From: JADKAV01 sp037045455
Lineage (GTDB): Bacteria > Actinomycetota > Actinomycetes > S36-B12 > UBA10799
Assembly: GCA_037045455.1 (NCBI GenBank)
Contig: JBAOIN010000009.1
Coordinates: 62,001 to 126,000, forward strand
Length of the DNA: 64,000 nt
Direction: 5' to 3'
Part shown: one piece after another, positions 10,030 to 18,432 of the stretch
Layout of the letters: each line of letters starts with the position of its first letter
Numbering within the stretch: the first letter of the stretch is position 1
Program-made: the position numbers and the translations under genes
Notes under the pieces: model-generated
Databases searched by the model: none
What the model was told of the DNA's origin: nothing
The model's input: only the letters and a program-made list of their open reading frames with translations

Positions 10030-10966
10030 AAGCGATCCAGGTCAACGCCCTCGACGGGCCAGCAGCAGTAGCCCTTGCCGAGGTTGCGGAACCATCCGGG
10101 CAGGTCATCATCGACGTCCACTACGCCGGGGTCACGTTCCCCGATTTGCTGCTCACTCGCGGCCAGTATCAGATCCGTCCGGACCTGCCGTTCGTCCCCG
10201 GCAGCGAGGTGTCGGGCATTGTGCGCGAAGCTCCTGCGGACAGCGGGGTGCAGCCCGGAGATGCAGTGGCGGCCTTTCCAGGGCTGGGCGGGTTCGCGCA
10301 GACGGTGGCGTGTGATCCGCGAATGGTCTTCGCGCTGCCGCAGGACTACCCGCTCGACAAGGCGGCGGCTCTGCCCATGAACTACCTGACCGTTGACTTC
10401 GCGCTGCGCCGTCGCGGGCGCCTTGCGCCCGGCGAGACCGTGCTGGTGCAGGGCGCCGCCGGCGGCGTCGGTACCGCGGCCATCCAGATGGCCAAGGCGA
10501 TGGGCGCGCACGTGATCGGCGTGGTTTCGACCGAGTCCAAGATCGCTACGGCCACTGCGGCCGGGGCCGACGAGGTGGCGCTGTCGGAAGGATTCCGGGA
10601 AACAGTGGGGCAGCGCGTCGATCTCGTGGTCGACCCGGTCGGAGGGCAGCGCTTCACCGATTCCTTGCGCTCCCTGCGACCGGAGGGCCGGCTGCTCGTG
10701 ATCGGCTTCACCGCCGGGGATATCCCCACGGTCAAGGTCAACCGGCTGCTCTTGAACAACATCACCGTGATGGGCGTGGGGTGGGGCGCCTTCTGGATGC
10801 CGCAACCGCAGTACTTGCAGGACCAGTGGGCTCACCTACGGCGAGATCCTGCGACCGCCTCGACCCGCCGATCGGCGCGGTGTACGACTTGGCCGACGCG
10901 GCGCAGGCCCTGACCGCGCTGGACGAGCGGCGGGTGCAGGGCAAGGCACTGCTGAAAGTGCGCTGA
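10026..10966 (+). CDS. zinc-free quinone oxidoreductase (MDR family), two frameshifts
   Basis: About 313 residues of the NADPH:quinone oxidoreductase branch of medium-chain dehydrogenases. Seen: VPGSEVSGIV, the nucleotide-binding VQGAAGGVGTAAIQMAKAMG, and VDLVVDPVGGQRFTDSLR. Near the end two extra bases (within 10827-10830 and near 10858) break the frame; removing them gives WLTYGEILRPLDPPIGAVYD running into LDERRVQGKALLKVR, the expected family ending. Start GTG at 10026 follows TAGGCT (10014-10019) by 6 nt and also overlaps the previous stop, so it may be both coupled and leaderless. Confidence 0.8.
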
Positions 10967-11010
10967 CGTGGTTCAGTCGCCGCCCCCTCACGCCCCGTTT
11001 GTCAGCGTCC

Positions 11011-11060
11011 GACGTAGTTGAGGGCGTGTCTCACGAGTACGTCGTTGTCTCTCAAACGAC
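11011..11060. terminator. weak inverted repeat between convergent genes
   Basis: GTTGAG near 11017 and CTCAAAC at 11051-11057 can pair around GTGTCTCAC; the arms are imperfect. Its place between the convergent oxidoreductase and catalase genes suggests a shared terminator. Weak evidence. Confidence 0.25.
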
Positions 11061-11091
11061 TGAATTCGCGGCTCAGACAACACCCCCCACA

Positions 11092-13351
11092 TCAGGTGAC
11101 GGACACCGGGAACCGCTCCCATACCCGGTGGTTGCCCATCAGTTCCTGCACCTGTGCGAGCACAGCAGTGGCGTCGTCACCCCCGACCACTCCGGGCGCG
11201 CCTGTGATGCCGGCGAGGTCCAACACCTGCTGCCCGGCGCCCCAGGCGCCGATCACCTTCGCGTGCCGCCAGCATTCCTCGACCAACAGCTGCACCCGCG
11301 GGTCCAGCCCCGGCGCAGCATCCGCTCCGGCTTTGGCGTCTCGGTTGGGCAGGGCGTCAGGTGCTGGTGCCGGGCAACCGGCCAGCAACAGGGCGTCGAA
11401 CTCCACTGAGCGAGCCGTCGCAAACGTGCGCTGCACGGGCAGTCCGGCGACCTTCCCACCGTGTGCGGCAATGATGTTCGGCACCATCCCGGCGGCGAAG
11501 ATCGCGTCCCGCACCGCAGCGACGTCGTCGTTGTCGTCCATCACGATCCCGACCATCCGGCCGTCGCCGGGCCACACCTGACCCACCTGCGACAGCGCTG
11601 GACTGGGCTCCACCGCGACCGTCTCCAGCGTGGGTGCCGGCGCCGGCATTCCAAGACCGGTGGCCACCTCCTGGCACAGCACCGGATCGATGTTGGCCAG
11701 GCACTGCAACTGCCGCTGCTTGATCGCCTCGTGGAAGCACTTGCCGAGCTCGAACGTGTAGGCCCGGATGATGTGTTCCTTCTCGACCGCAGACATGCTC
11801 TGCCAGAACAGCGTCACCTGACTGAAATGGTCCTCGAACGACACGGGATTTGCGCGCACCTTGCGGGCCTCACTGACGACAACTGGGGTGTCGACAAATG
11901 ACCCGTCTTCGGTCGGGAAGGGGTTGCCGCCGTCCAGGGAATTCGGCTGATAGGGCGCCACACCAGCATGTACAGCGTCCTGGTGGAAGCCGTCGCGCAG
12001 CATGTCGTTGACCGGTGCGTGCGGGCGATTGATGGGGATCTGGGAGAAGTTCGGACCGCCGAGCCGGGTGAGCTGGGTGTCCACGTAGGAGAACAGCCGC
12101 ACCTGCAGCAGGGGGTCATTCGTCACGTCGATGCCGGGCACCAGGTTCCCGAGATGGAAGGCCACCTGCTCGGTCTCGGCGAAGAAGTTGCGCGGGTTGT
12201 GGGTCAGCGTCATGCGGCCGATCGCCTGCACCGGAGCGGCCTCCTCGGGCACGATCTTCGTGGGGTCCAGCAGGTCGATGCCCTCGAACATCTGGTCCGG
12301 GGTGTCGGGAAAGACCTGCACGCCGAGTTCCCACTGCGGGTGGGCGCCGGACTCGATCGCGTTGTAGAGGTCGCGACGGTGGAAGTCGGGATCCATGCCG
12401 CTGATCATCTGCGCCTCTTCCCAGACCAGGGAGTGCACGCCGAGCACGGGCTTCCAGTGAAACTTCACGAGCGACCGTCTCGCCTGCGGCGTTTACGAAG
12501 CGGAACGTATGGACCCCGAACCCCTCCATCATCCGGTAGGAGCGCGGGATGCCGCGGTCGGACATGTTCCACATCGTGTGGTGCTGAGCTTCGGTGTGCA
12601 GTGAGACGAAATCCCAGAATGTGTCGTGGGCACTCTGTGCTTGGGGGATCTCTGTGTCGGGATGCGGTTTGCCCGCGTGGATGATGTCGGGGAACTTGAT
12701 CCCGTCCTGGATGAAGAACACCGGCATGTTGTTTCCGACCAGGTCGAACGTGCCCTCGTCGGTGTAGAACTTCGTCGCGAAACCGCGGGTGTCGCGCACC
12801 GTGTCGGCCGAACCCCGGCTGCCCAGAACCGTCGAGAACCGGACGAAGACTGGGGTCTGCTTGCCCTCGGCGAGGAACCCGGCCATCGTCAATTCGCCGG
12901 CTGTGCCGTAGCCCTCGAACACGCCGTGTGCGCCGGCGCCGCGGGCGTGGACAACGCGCTCGGGGATGCGTTCATGGTCGAAGTGCGTGATCTTCTCGCG
13001 CAGGTGGTGGTCCTGCAGTAGCACCGGACCCCGGTCGCCGGCCTTGAGCGAATGGTCGGTGTCGCGCAACCGCAGCCCCTGCGCGGTGGTGAGGTACTCT
13101 CCCTGCTGGCCGAGCAGGTGCGCCGGGCAGCCGAGTTGCGCACCTGTGGCAGAGCGGGTGTCGGGGGCGCCTTGCGACGTCTTGGGTGGCAGCGGCTCGA
13201 CTGGGGTGGTGGGTCGCTCAACGCTGGGCGCTGCGCTGCCCGGGCTGCCCGGCACCTCGGGAGGCAGCAGTTCCGCCGCCTTCTCCGCGACGTTCTCGAC
13301 CGCGCCCTCGACTGCGTTTTTGACTGCTTTGACTGGCTTGCTGGGATCCAT
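11092..13351 (-). CDS. katE: large-subunit catalase KatE (HPII type), one frameshift
   Basis: About 750 residues, the clade-2 large catalase form. Residues 1-80 are a Pro/Ala-rich extension; the haem core follows with the distal His in RVVHARGAGAHG (about 135), FVRFSTVLGSRGSADT, the distal Asn in LVGNNMPVFFIQD and the proximal Tyr in RLFSYVDTQLTRLG. The C-terminal 150 residues (RMVGIVMDDNDDVAAV onward) are the flavodoxin/GAT-like domain unique to large catalases. One extra base near 12475 separates FVNAAGET from SLVKFHWKPVLGVHSL. Start ATG 13351 begins MDPSKPVKAVKNAVEG; a longer reading would enter the palindromic repeat upstream. Function: H2O2 dismutation in the cytosol. Confidence 0.9.
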
Positions 13352-13405
13352 GGGGCGCCCTACCCCGCGGCTGGTTCCGGAAACACCACGTGCTGCTGCG
13401 AGGCC

Positions 13406-13466
13406 GCGTTTTGTCGCGAAGGCGTCACGACACGCCGAGGTTAACGACGACAACGCGACAAAACCG
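13406..13466. repeat. covarying hairpin repeat with fixed core, copy 1 (family R)
   Basis: Outer arms GTTTTGTCGCG (13408-13418) and CGCGACAAAAC (13454-13464) enclose a core CGAAGGCGTCACGACACG followed by CCGAG. The same core (one mismatch) occurs at 34350-34370 inside different but equally perfect arms. This copy lies 57 bp upstream of katE. Confidence 0.65.
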
Positions 13467-13504
13467 GCGCCCTACATGGAGCCGGAACGAAGACTGCCCG
13501 CGCC

Positions 13505-13666
13505 CTACATCGAGCCGGAAGCCAGCGCCACCACAAACCCGGAGATGGCGCACAGCACGATCAGCGTGATCCCGCCCTTGACGATCTCGCCGAGTTCCTT
13601 GGCGTCGGCCAGGATGAATCCGACAATGACCAGCAACAGCAGCGCGCTACCGAGCAGAACGTTCAT
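13505..13666 (-). CDS. small two-helix membrane protein
   Basis: 53 residues: MNVLLGSALLLLVIVGFILA then DAKELGEIVKGG and a second helix ITLIVLCAISGFVVALASG. No family recognised. The start is supported by TACAGT (minus strand, plus positions 13673-13678) ending 6 nt before the ATG, the leaderless pattern seen across the window. It is divergent from the DUF3159 gene and lies upstream of katE on the same strand, with a hairpin repeat between. Confidence 0.55.
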   Translation of the reverse strand: MNVLLGSALLLLVIVGFILADAKELGEIVKGGITLIVLCAISGFVVALASGSM

Positions 13667-13702
13667 GGCGTCACTGTATCGGCGCGGGAACGGGCTGCGA
13701 CG

Positions 13703-14349
13703 ATGGTGGGCGTGAACGCCACGGCCAACCCTTTGCACGAGCTCATGGGCGGGCGGCGGGGGGCGTTGGAGTCCGCGCTGCCGAGTGTGGTGTTCGTCAT
13801 CGTCTACCTGGTCACAAGTTCCCTGGGCTGGGCGCTAGCCGCCGCGTTGGGAGTAGCTGCTGTTCTCGCGGCCCTGCGGCTGGCTCGCCGGGAGAAGCCG
13901 GTGCGCGTGCTCGGCGGGCTGGCTGCGGTCGGTATCGCGGCGGTCGTCGCGGCCCGCACCGGCAACGCGGCCGATTACTTCCTACCCAGCTTGCTGGCCA
14001 ACGTCGCGTCGGCCCTGATCTGGGCAGTCTCGATTCTGGCCCGGTGCCCGCTCTTGGGTGTGATCGTGGGCTTCGCGATCGGTCAGAAGACCGGCTGGCG
14101 GCAGGACGCGGACCTCATGCGCGCCTATAGCAACGCCTCGTGGATCTGGGCGGGGTCGTTCCTGCTGCGGGCGGCTGTCAACACCCCGCTGTACCTGACC
14201 GACAACCTGGTGGGCCTTGGTGCATCAGTCGCGTGCTGCTCGGGTGGCCCATGGTGCTAGGCGTGATCGCGGCCAGCTGGTGGGCGATCCGGCGGTCGCT
14301 GCCGGACGATCACCCGGGGATCATGCATCCGCGGGTGCACCGAGCCTGA
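13703..14349 (+). CDS. DUF3159 integral membrane protein, frameshifted
   Basis: About 215 residues with six or so hydrophobic helices; GGRRGALESALPSVVFVIVY near the start and GFAIGQKTGWRQD are signatures of the actinobacterial DUF3159 family, of unknown function. Near 14220 two extra bases (the TG of TTGGTGCATC) shift the frame; reading on gives ISRVLLGWPMVLGVIAASWW and the usual IRRSLPDDHPGIMHPR tail. An in-frame GTG at 13712 is an alternative start. Confidence 0.75.
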
Positions 14350-14372
14350 ATTCAACCCTGCGCGGCTCAGCC

Positions 14373-15050
14373 TCAGCCGCTGCTCTGCGTCGGCAGCTTG
14401 GGGATCAGCCAGCTCAGGAACGCCTCCGGGCTGCGGCTCTGCAGATACACAACGCCCGGACCGGTCAGATCCACGACCAGACCCTCGCCGGAGAGAATCG
14501 TCGACTTCCAGCCGCCGACCTTGCGCACCTGGTAGCTGACCCCCTCCGACCACGCAACCACGTGGCCGGTGTCGACCGTCAGCTGCTGCCCGGCCGCCAG
14601 TTCCCGGGCCTCGATCGCGCCGTAGCTGGATACCAGCACCTCGCCGTGACCACTGACCCGCAGGATGATCAGGCCCTCTCCGCTGAAGAAGGTCTTGGCC
14701 CCGCCCCACTTGGAATCCACCTCGACGCCCATGGCCGAGGCCAGGTATGCGCCTGATTGCAGGAAGACGGTCTGGCCGGCCAGCGTCCAGGTGACGATGT
14801 CACCGGCGAGGTCCGGTGCGAAACCTACCTCACCGCCCTGCGGCCCGGCTGTGAACGTATTCATAAAGAAGCTTTCGCCGCCGAAGGACCGTTTCAGGCC
14901 CTTCATGAAGCCGCCCTGCGTGCTGGTTTCGATCTCCACGCTCGGCGTCTTGTAGATCATGGCGCCGGACTCGGCCTTGACCTGCTCGTTGGGAGCAAGT
15001 GTCACGGTCGCGGCGGCGAAGGCGGGCGAATGCTTGATCTCGATCTGCAT
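14373..15050 (-). CDS. AIM24 / TIGR00266 family protein
   Basis: 225 residues of beta-rich sequence: LAPNEQVKAESGAMIY, a glycine-rich KGLKRSFGGESFFMNTF and the repeated SGEG element (FFSGEGLIIL, ILSGEGLVVDL) that define AIM24-like proteins. Molecular role unknown. ATG 15050 was chosen because TAACCT (plus 15058-15063) ends 7 nt upstream; an in-frame GTG at 15066-15068 would precede that promoter's start point. It is divergent from the hydrolase gene with only 41 bp between start codons. Confidence 0.8.
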   Translation of the reverse strand: MQIEIKHSPAFAAATVTLAPNEQVKAESGAMIYKTPSVEIETSTQGGFMKGLKRSFGGESFFMNTFTAGPQGGEVGFAPDLAGDIVTWTLAGQTVFLQSGAYLASAMGVEVDSKWGGAKTFFSGEGLIILRVSGHGEVLVSSYGAIEARELAAGQQLTVDTGHVVAWSEGVSYQVRKVGGWKSTILSGEGLVVDLTGPGVVYLQSRSPEAFLSWLIPKLPTQSSG

Positions 15051-15057
15051 GACCGCC

Positions 15058-15085
15058 AGGTTACTCACGACACGCGATCTAGACT
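15058..15085. promoter_or_regulatory. compact divergent promoter pair
   Basis: TAACCT on the minus strand (15058-15063) serves the AIM24 gene and TAGACT on the plus strand (15080-15085) serves the hydrolase gene. Each ends 6-7 nt before its start codon. The -10 boxes are 16 bp apart, so the two polymerases would occlude each other and each -35 region overlaps the other transcript's start. Confidence 0.5.
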
Positions 15086-15091
15086 CCTGTC

Positions 15092-16282
15092 ATGAGGGCC
15101 GCGCCGGCTCACACACTGCTCATCCCGGTTGCCATCGGGTACACGGGAACGCTGATCCTCATCCTGCCGGGCGTTCCCGTAGTCACCCGTATCGTCCTCG
15201 CCGCGCTTGTCCTGGCCTCCGCCCTAGCGACGTGGCGCACCAACGCCCGATGGACGCTCGTCATTTGCCTGGCCTGGGGCGTGGTCGCGCTCTCAGCGGC
15301 CGTCGCGATCGGGGTGCGACGGGCCGCCGCCGGGGATTGGCGACCATGGACGATCGCGGGTCTGCTGTGCCTGCTCCCCGCGGTCTACCTGCTCGGGCAC
15401 AGCTGGCGGGGACTCCTCGATCCGTTGCGCCGCAGGTGGTGGCTTCCGGCGGGAATCGGGCTGCTCGTCGCGACCCTGCTGGGCGTTTACGTCACCGCCC
15501 TGCCCCTGGCAGCGGTCGCACCGGCAACCGGAGCCCTTAGCGCGCCGGCACCTACCGGATGGCAGACCGTGTCGTTCGGGACAGCCGATGGTGTCACGCT
15601 GCAGGGCTGGTACCGGCCCGGACAACGCGACGCAGCGATTGTGGTGGTGCCCGGAGCCGGCTCGGACCGCTCAGGTGCGCTGGCGCAAGCCCAGGTCCTC
15701 GCACAAGCGGGTTTCGGGGTGCTCGTCTACGACCCGCGCGGCCACGGGAACAGCGGCGGGACAGCAATGGATTTCGGCTGGGCGGGCGATCAGGACATCG
15801 CTGCGGCAGTCACTCACGTGCTCGCAGCAGGAGCCACCCGAGTGGGCGTGCTCGGCCTGTCAATGGGCGGTGAGCAGGCGCTCGGGGCCGCCGCCGCAGA
15901 CCCGCGCATCCAAGCGGTCGTCGCCGAGGGCGCCACGGGACGAACCGCGGCCGATCACGGGTGGCTGTCCGAGGAGTACGGGTGGCGCGGCAGCGTCCAG
16001 GAGGGGCTGGACGCCGTCGTATTCGCAGTGACGGACGCGCTCACGACGCTGCCGTCTCCGGTCACTCTCGACGAAGGTGTGGCTGCCACTGCTCCGCGTC
16101 CGGTGCTGCTCATCGCAGCAGGTGACCGGCCCGACGAGGTGGAGGTCGCACAGCGCATCACCGTGGCGCACGCAAACGCCCGCGAGTGGACCGTGCCGGG
16201 CGCTGGACATACCGCAGGCCTGAGAAGTGAACCTGCTCAGTGGCGCGACAGAGTCGTCGGCTTCTTCAACGACGCCCTTTGA
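15092..16282 (+). CDS. membrane-anchored alpha/beta hydrolase
   Basis: 396 residues. The first 150 contain four to five membrane helices; from about 160 an alpha/beta hydrolase domain follows with AIVVVPGAGSDRSGA, LVYDPRGHGNSGG, the nucleophile elbow GVLGLSMGGEQAL, and the probable catalytic His in VPGAGHTAG. This layout resembles dienelactone-hydrolase/peptidase-like enzymes tethered to the membrane; the substrate is unknown. Leaderless start: TAGACT ends 6 nt before the ATG. The alkane hydroxylase operon begins 54 bp downstream. Confidence 0.8.
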   Translation: MRAAPAHTLLIPVAIGYTGTLILILPGVPVVTRIVLAALVLASALATWRTNARWTLVICLAWGVVALSAAVAIGVRRAAAGDWRPWTIAGLLCLLPAVYLLGHSWRGLLDPLRRRWWLPAGIGLLVATLLGVYVTALPLAAVAPATGALSAPAPTGWQTVSFGTADGVTLQGWYRPGQRDAAIVVVPGAGSDRSGALAQAQVLAQAGFGVLVYDPRGHGNSGGTAMDFGWAGDQDIAAAVTHVLAAGATRVGVLGLSMGGEQALGAAAADPRIQAVVAEGATGRTAADHGWLSEEYGWRGSVQEGLDAVVFAVTDALTTLPSPVTLDEGVAATAPRPVLLIAAGDRPDEVEVAQRITVAHANAREWTVPGAGHTAGLRSEPAQWRDRVVGFFNDAL

Positions 16283-16309
16283 CACTGGACAACTTGCTTT
16301 ACAAGTTGT
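16279..16309 (+). promoter_or_regulatory. operator and promoter region of the alkane hydroxylase operon
   Basis: ACAACTTG (16289-16296), spacer CTTTA, CAAGTTGT (16302-16309) is a perfect inverted repeat of the size bound by TetR repressors, just after TTGACA (16279-16284). The operon's last gene encodes a TetR protein, the obvious candidate ligand-responsive repressor. AGGAGG at 16327-16332 precedes the alkB ATG. Confidence 0.6.
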
Positions 16310-16336
16310 AACTCCTTGTAAACCTCAGGAGGCGTT

Positions 16337-17470
16337 ATGCAGTGGGTGGACCGTAAGCGGTACTTATGGCTGTTCGGCTTGATCGTGCCGTTGTTCCCTT
16401 TTCTCGGCGGGGCGCTGGCAACGCTCACGGGTATCGGTGTCTTCTGGTACATCGGGCCGATCCTGATCCTGGGCCTCGTCCCGCTGCTGGACCTGCTGGC
16501 CGGCCTCGACCGCTCAAACCCGCCCGATGACGTCATCGCCGCCCTGGAGGCGGACAAGTACTACCGCTGGATCACCTACCTGTTCCTGCCGCTGCAGTAC
16601 GCCGCGCTGGTGTGGGCCTGCTGGCTGTGGAGCGGTGACAGCCTGAGCGTGTCCGACAAGATCGGGCTGGCCCTGACCATCGGGATCGTTGCGGGCATCG
16701 GCATCAACACCGCCCACGAACTCGGCCACAAGAAGGAGAAGGTCGAACGGTGGCTGGCAAAGATCGCCCTCGCCCAGCCCTTCTACGGGCACTTCTACAT
16801 CGAGCACAACCGCGGCCACCATGTGCGGGTGGCCACCCCGGAGGATCCGGCAAGTAGCCGGGTCGGGGAGAACGTCTACGCCTTCCTGCCACGAACGGTC
16901 ACGGGCAGCCTGCGCAGTGCCTGGCGCCTGGAGCAGCCGCGGTTCACGCCGCCGCAAGCAGAGCCACTGGAGCGATCCGCAACGACGTGCTCAACGCGTG
17001 GTTGATGTCGGTCGTCCTATGGGCCGCACTGCTCGCTGGTCTTCGGACTGGGGATCCTGCCGTACCTGCTGATCCAAGCTGCGCTGGGCATCGTGCTGCT
17101 GGAGATCGTGAACTACCTGGAGCACTACGGGATGCTGCGGCAGAAGGAGGTCACGGGCCGCTACGAACGGGTCCGCCCGAGCCACAGCTGGAACAGCAAC
17201 AACCTCCCGACCAACGTCCTGCTCTACCACTTGCAGCGGCACAGCGACCACCACGCCAACCCGACGCGTCGTTACCAGGCCCTGCGGGACTTCGAGGAAG
17301 CGCCAGTCTTGCCCACGGGCTACTCGGGCATGATCCTGCTGGCACTCATTCCGCCACTGTGGTTCCGGGTGATGGACCCGCGGGTTTCGGCACACTTCGG
17401 CGGGGACATGAGCCGGGCGAACATCGCGCCGGGCAAGCGGGACGCCGTCCTGGCGAAGGCCACCGCATGA
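16337..17470 (+). CDS. alkB: alkane 1-monooxygenase AlkB, three frameshifts
   Basis: About 377 residues. Membrane-bound di-iron hydroxylase that oxidises terminal methyl groups of n-alkanes using electrons from rubredoxin. The four histidine motifs are present: HELGHK, EHNRGHHVRVATPEDPASSR, NYLEHYG and LQRHSDHHANPTRRYQ, with four to five membrane helices in the first 180 residues. Three single-base insertions (about 16940, 16975 and 17035) displace the frame and then restore it; between them the other frames still read RRKQSHWS, RNDVLNAWLMSVVLW and FGLGILPYLLIQ as expected. The gene overlaps the rubredoxin gene by 4 bp. Confidence 0.9.
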
Positions 17471-17625
17471 AGTACCGCTGCGAGAACTGCGACTACATCT
17501 ATGACGAAGCGCAGGGCGACCCGCGCGAAGGTTTTCCGCCCGGCACGAAGTGGGACGCGGTGCCCGACGACTGGGCCTGCCCCGATTGCGGGGTTCGCGA
17601 GAAGATCGACTTCGTTGAAGCATGA
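17467..17625 (+). CDS. rubA: rubredoxin
   Basis: 52 residues with the two iron-binding knuckles CENCDYIYDE and CPDCGVREK, plus GFPPGTKWDAVPDDWACP, the canonical rubredoxin core. It passes electrons from a reductase to AlkB; no rubredoxin reductase gene is visible nearby. It overlaps alkB (ATGA) and the TetR gene (ATGA), so the three are translated as one unit. Confidence 0.95.
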   Translation: MKYRCENCDYIYDEAQGDPREGFPPGTKWDAVPDDWACPDCGVREKIDFVEA

Positions 17626-18137
17626 GCGCTAGGGAGCTGATCCTGGTCGCGGCGCGCGCACATGCCACGGATTGGGGCGAAACGACTATGGGCCAACTGG
17701 CCCAGCAGGCCGGAGTCAGCCGACAGAGCGTCTATAACGAGTTCGGGAGCAAGCACGGCGTGGCCGAGGCGGTGGTCGCGCGTGAACTCGATGCCTTCCT
17801 GATAGAGATCGACACTCAGATCGCAGCGGGAACCTCACCGTCGGATTCTGTCGACCGCGCGTGCCGGACGGTTTTCGCGATGGCCGCTGAGAATCCGGTG
17901 GTGAACGCTGCAATCACCGCGGCCGGCGGAAACCCCTCCCCACTGCTGCCACTGATCACCTCGGCATCGCTCATCGACGCAGTTGTGCAGCGGGCAGATG
18001 CGGCTCTGGCTGCCCAGTACGGGGCGGCCAACCGCCGGGAAGCCTTGGACGCCGTCGTGCGCCTGGTCATCAGCCACATCGTCAACCCGGGTGGCCCGCC
18101 GGATATGTCGTTCGTCACCGCCCGGCTGCTGGCCTAG
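17622..18137 (+). CDS. TetR-family regulator of the alkane operon
   Basis: 171 residues. The N-terminal helix-turn-helix reads MGQLAQQAGVSRQSVYNEFG (about residues 25-44); the rest is a helical ligand-binding domain. Its place as third gene of the alkB-rubredoxin operon and the inverted repeat before alkB suggest it represses its own operon until alkane or a fatty product binds. The stop codon TAG (18135-18137) forms the first half of the -10 box of the next gene. Confidence 0.85.
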   Translation: MSARELILVAARAHATDWGETTMGQLAQQAGVSRQSVYNEFGSKHGVAEAVVARELDAFLIEIDTQIAAGTSPSDSVDRACRTVFAMAAENPVVNAAITAAGGNPSPLLPLITSASLIDAVVQRADAALAAQYGAANRREALDAVVRLVISHIVNPGGPPDMSFVTARLLA

Positions 18138-18140
18138 GCT
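18135..18140 (+). promoter_or_regulatory. -10 box TAGGCT overlapping the TetR stop codon
   Basis: TAGGCT begins with the TetR gene's TAG stop and ends 7 nt before the ATG of the DUF5302 gene at 18148, giving a leaderless transcript independent of the alkane operon. Confidence 0.45.
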
Positions 18141-18147
18141 TATGGCC

Positions 18148-18312
18148 ATGGCGGACAACGAAGACCTCAAAGCCAAGATGCGCGAAGCGCTCGACCGCAA
18201 GCAGTCCCACGACAAGGGTGTCGAGCACGCCGATCATCACGAAGGCAAGGGCGGTCACTCGCAGGGGCCGAAGAACAGCGACAAGCAGTTCCGCCGCAAG
18301 GCCGGCGGCTGA
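18148..18312 (+). CDS. DUF5302 family small protein
   Basis: 54 residues, very hydrophilic: MADNEDLKAKMREALDRKQ, then HADHHEGKGGHSQGPK and a basic KQFRRKAGG tail. This is the common actinobacterial DUF5302 protein; function unknown. The second of two in-frame ATGs (18142, 18148) is preferred from the -10 spacing. Confidence 0.75.
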   Translation: MADNEDLKAKMREALDRKQSHDKGVEHADHHEGKGGHSQGPKNSDKQFRRKAGG

Positions 18313-18328
18313 GCCAGCGGGTTCGCGA

Positions 18329-18415
18329 ATCGGTGAGCATTGCGGGCATCCGTTAGGTTTCTGGGCGCCAAGAACCCGCCCGTTATGCTCACCGATGCCC
18401 TGTATGCTCACCGAT
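18329..18415. repeat. double-palindrome intergenic repeat, copy 2 (family C)
   Basis: ATCGGTGAGCAT and ATGCTCACCGAT outer arms, with GGGCATCCGTTAG and TGCTCACCGATGCCC inside. It lies between the convergent DUF5302 and PBP4 genes, where it could also terminate transcription from both sides. Confidence 0.7.
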
Positions 18416-18432
18416 CGCGTTGTCGAGGTGAG

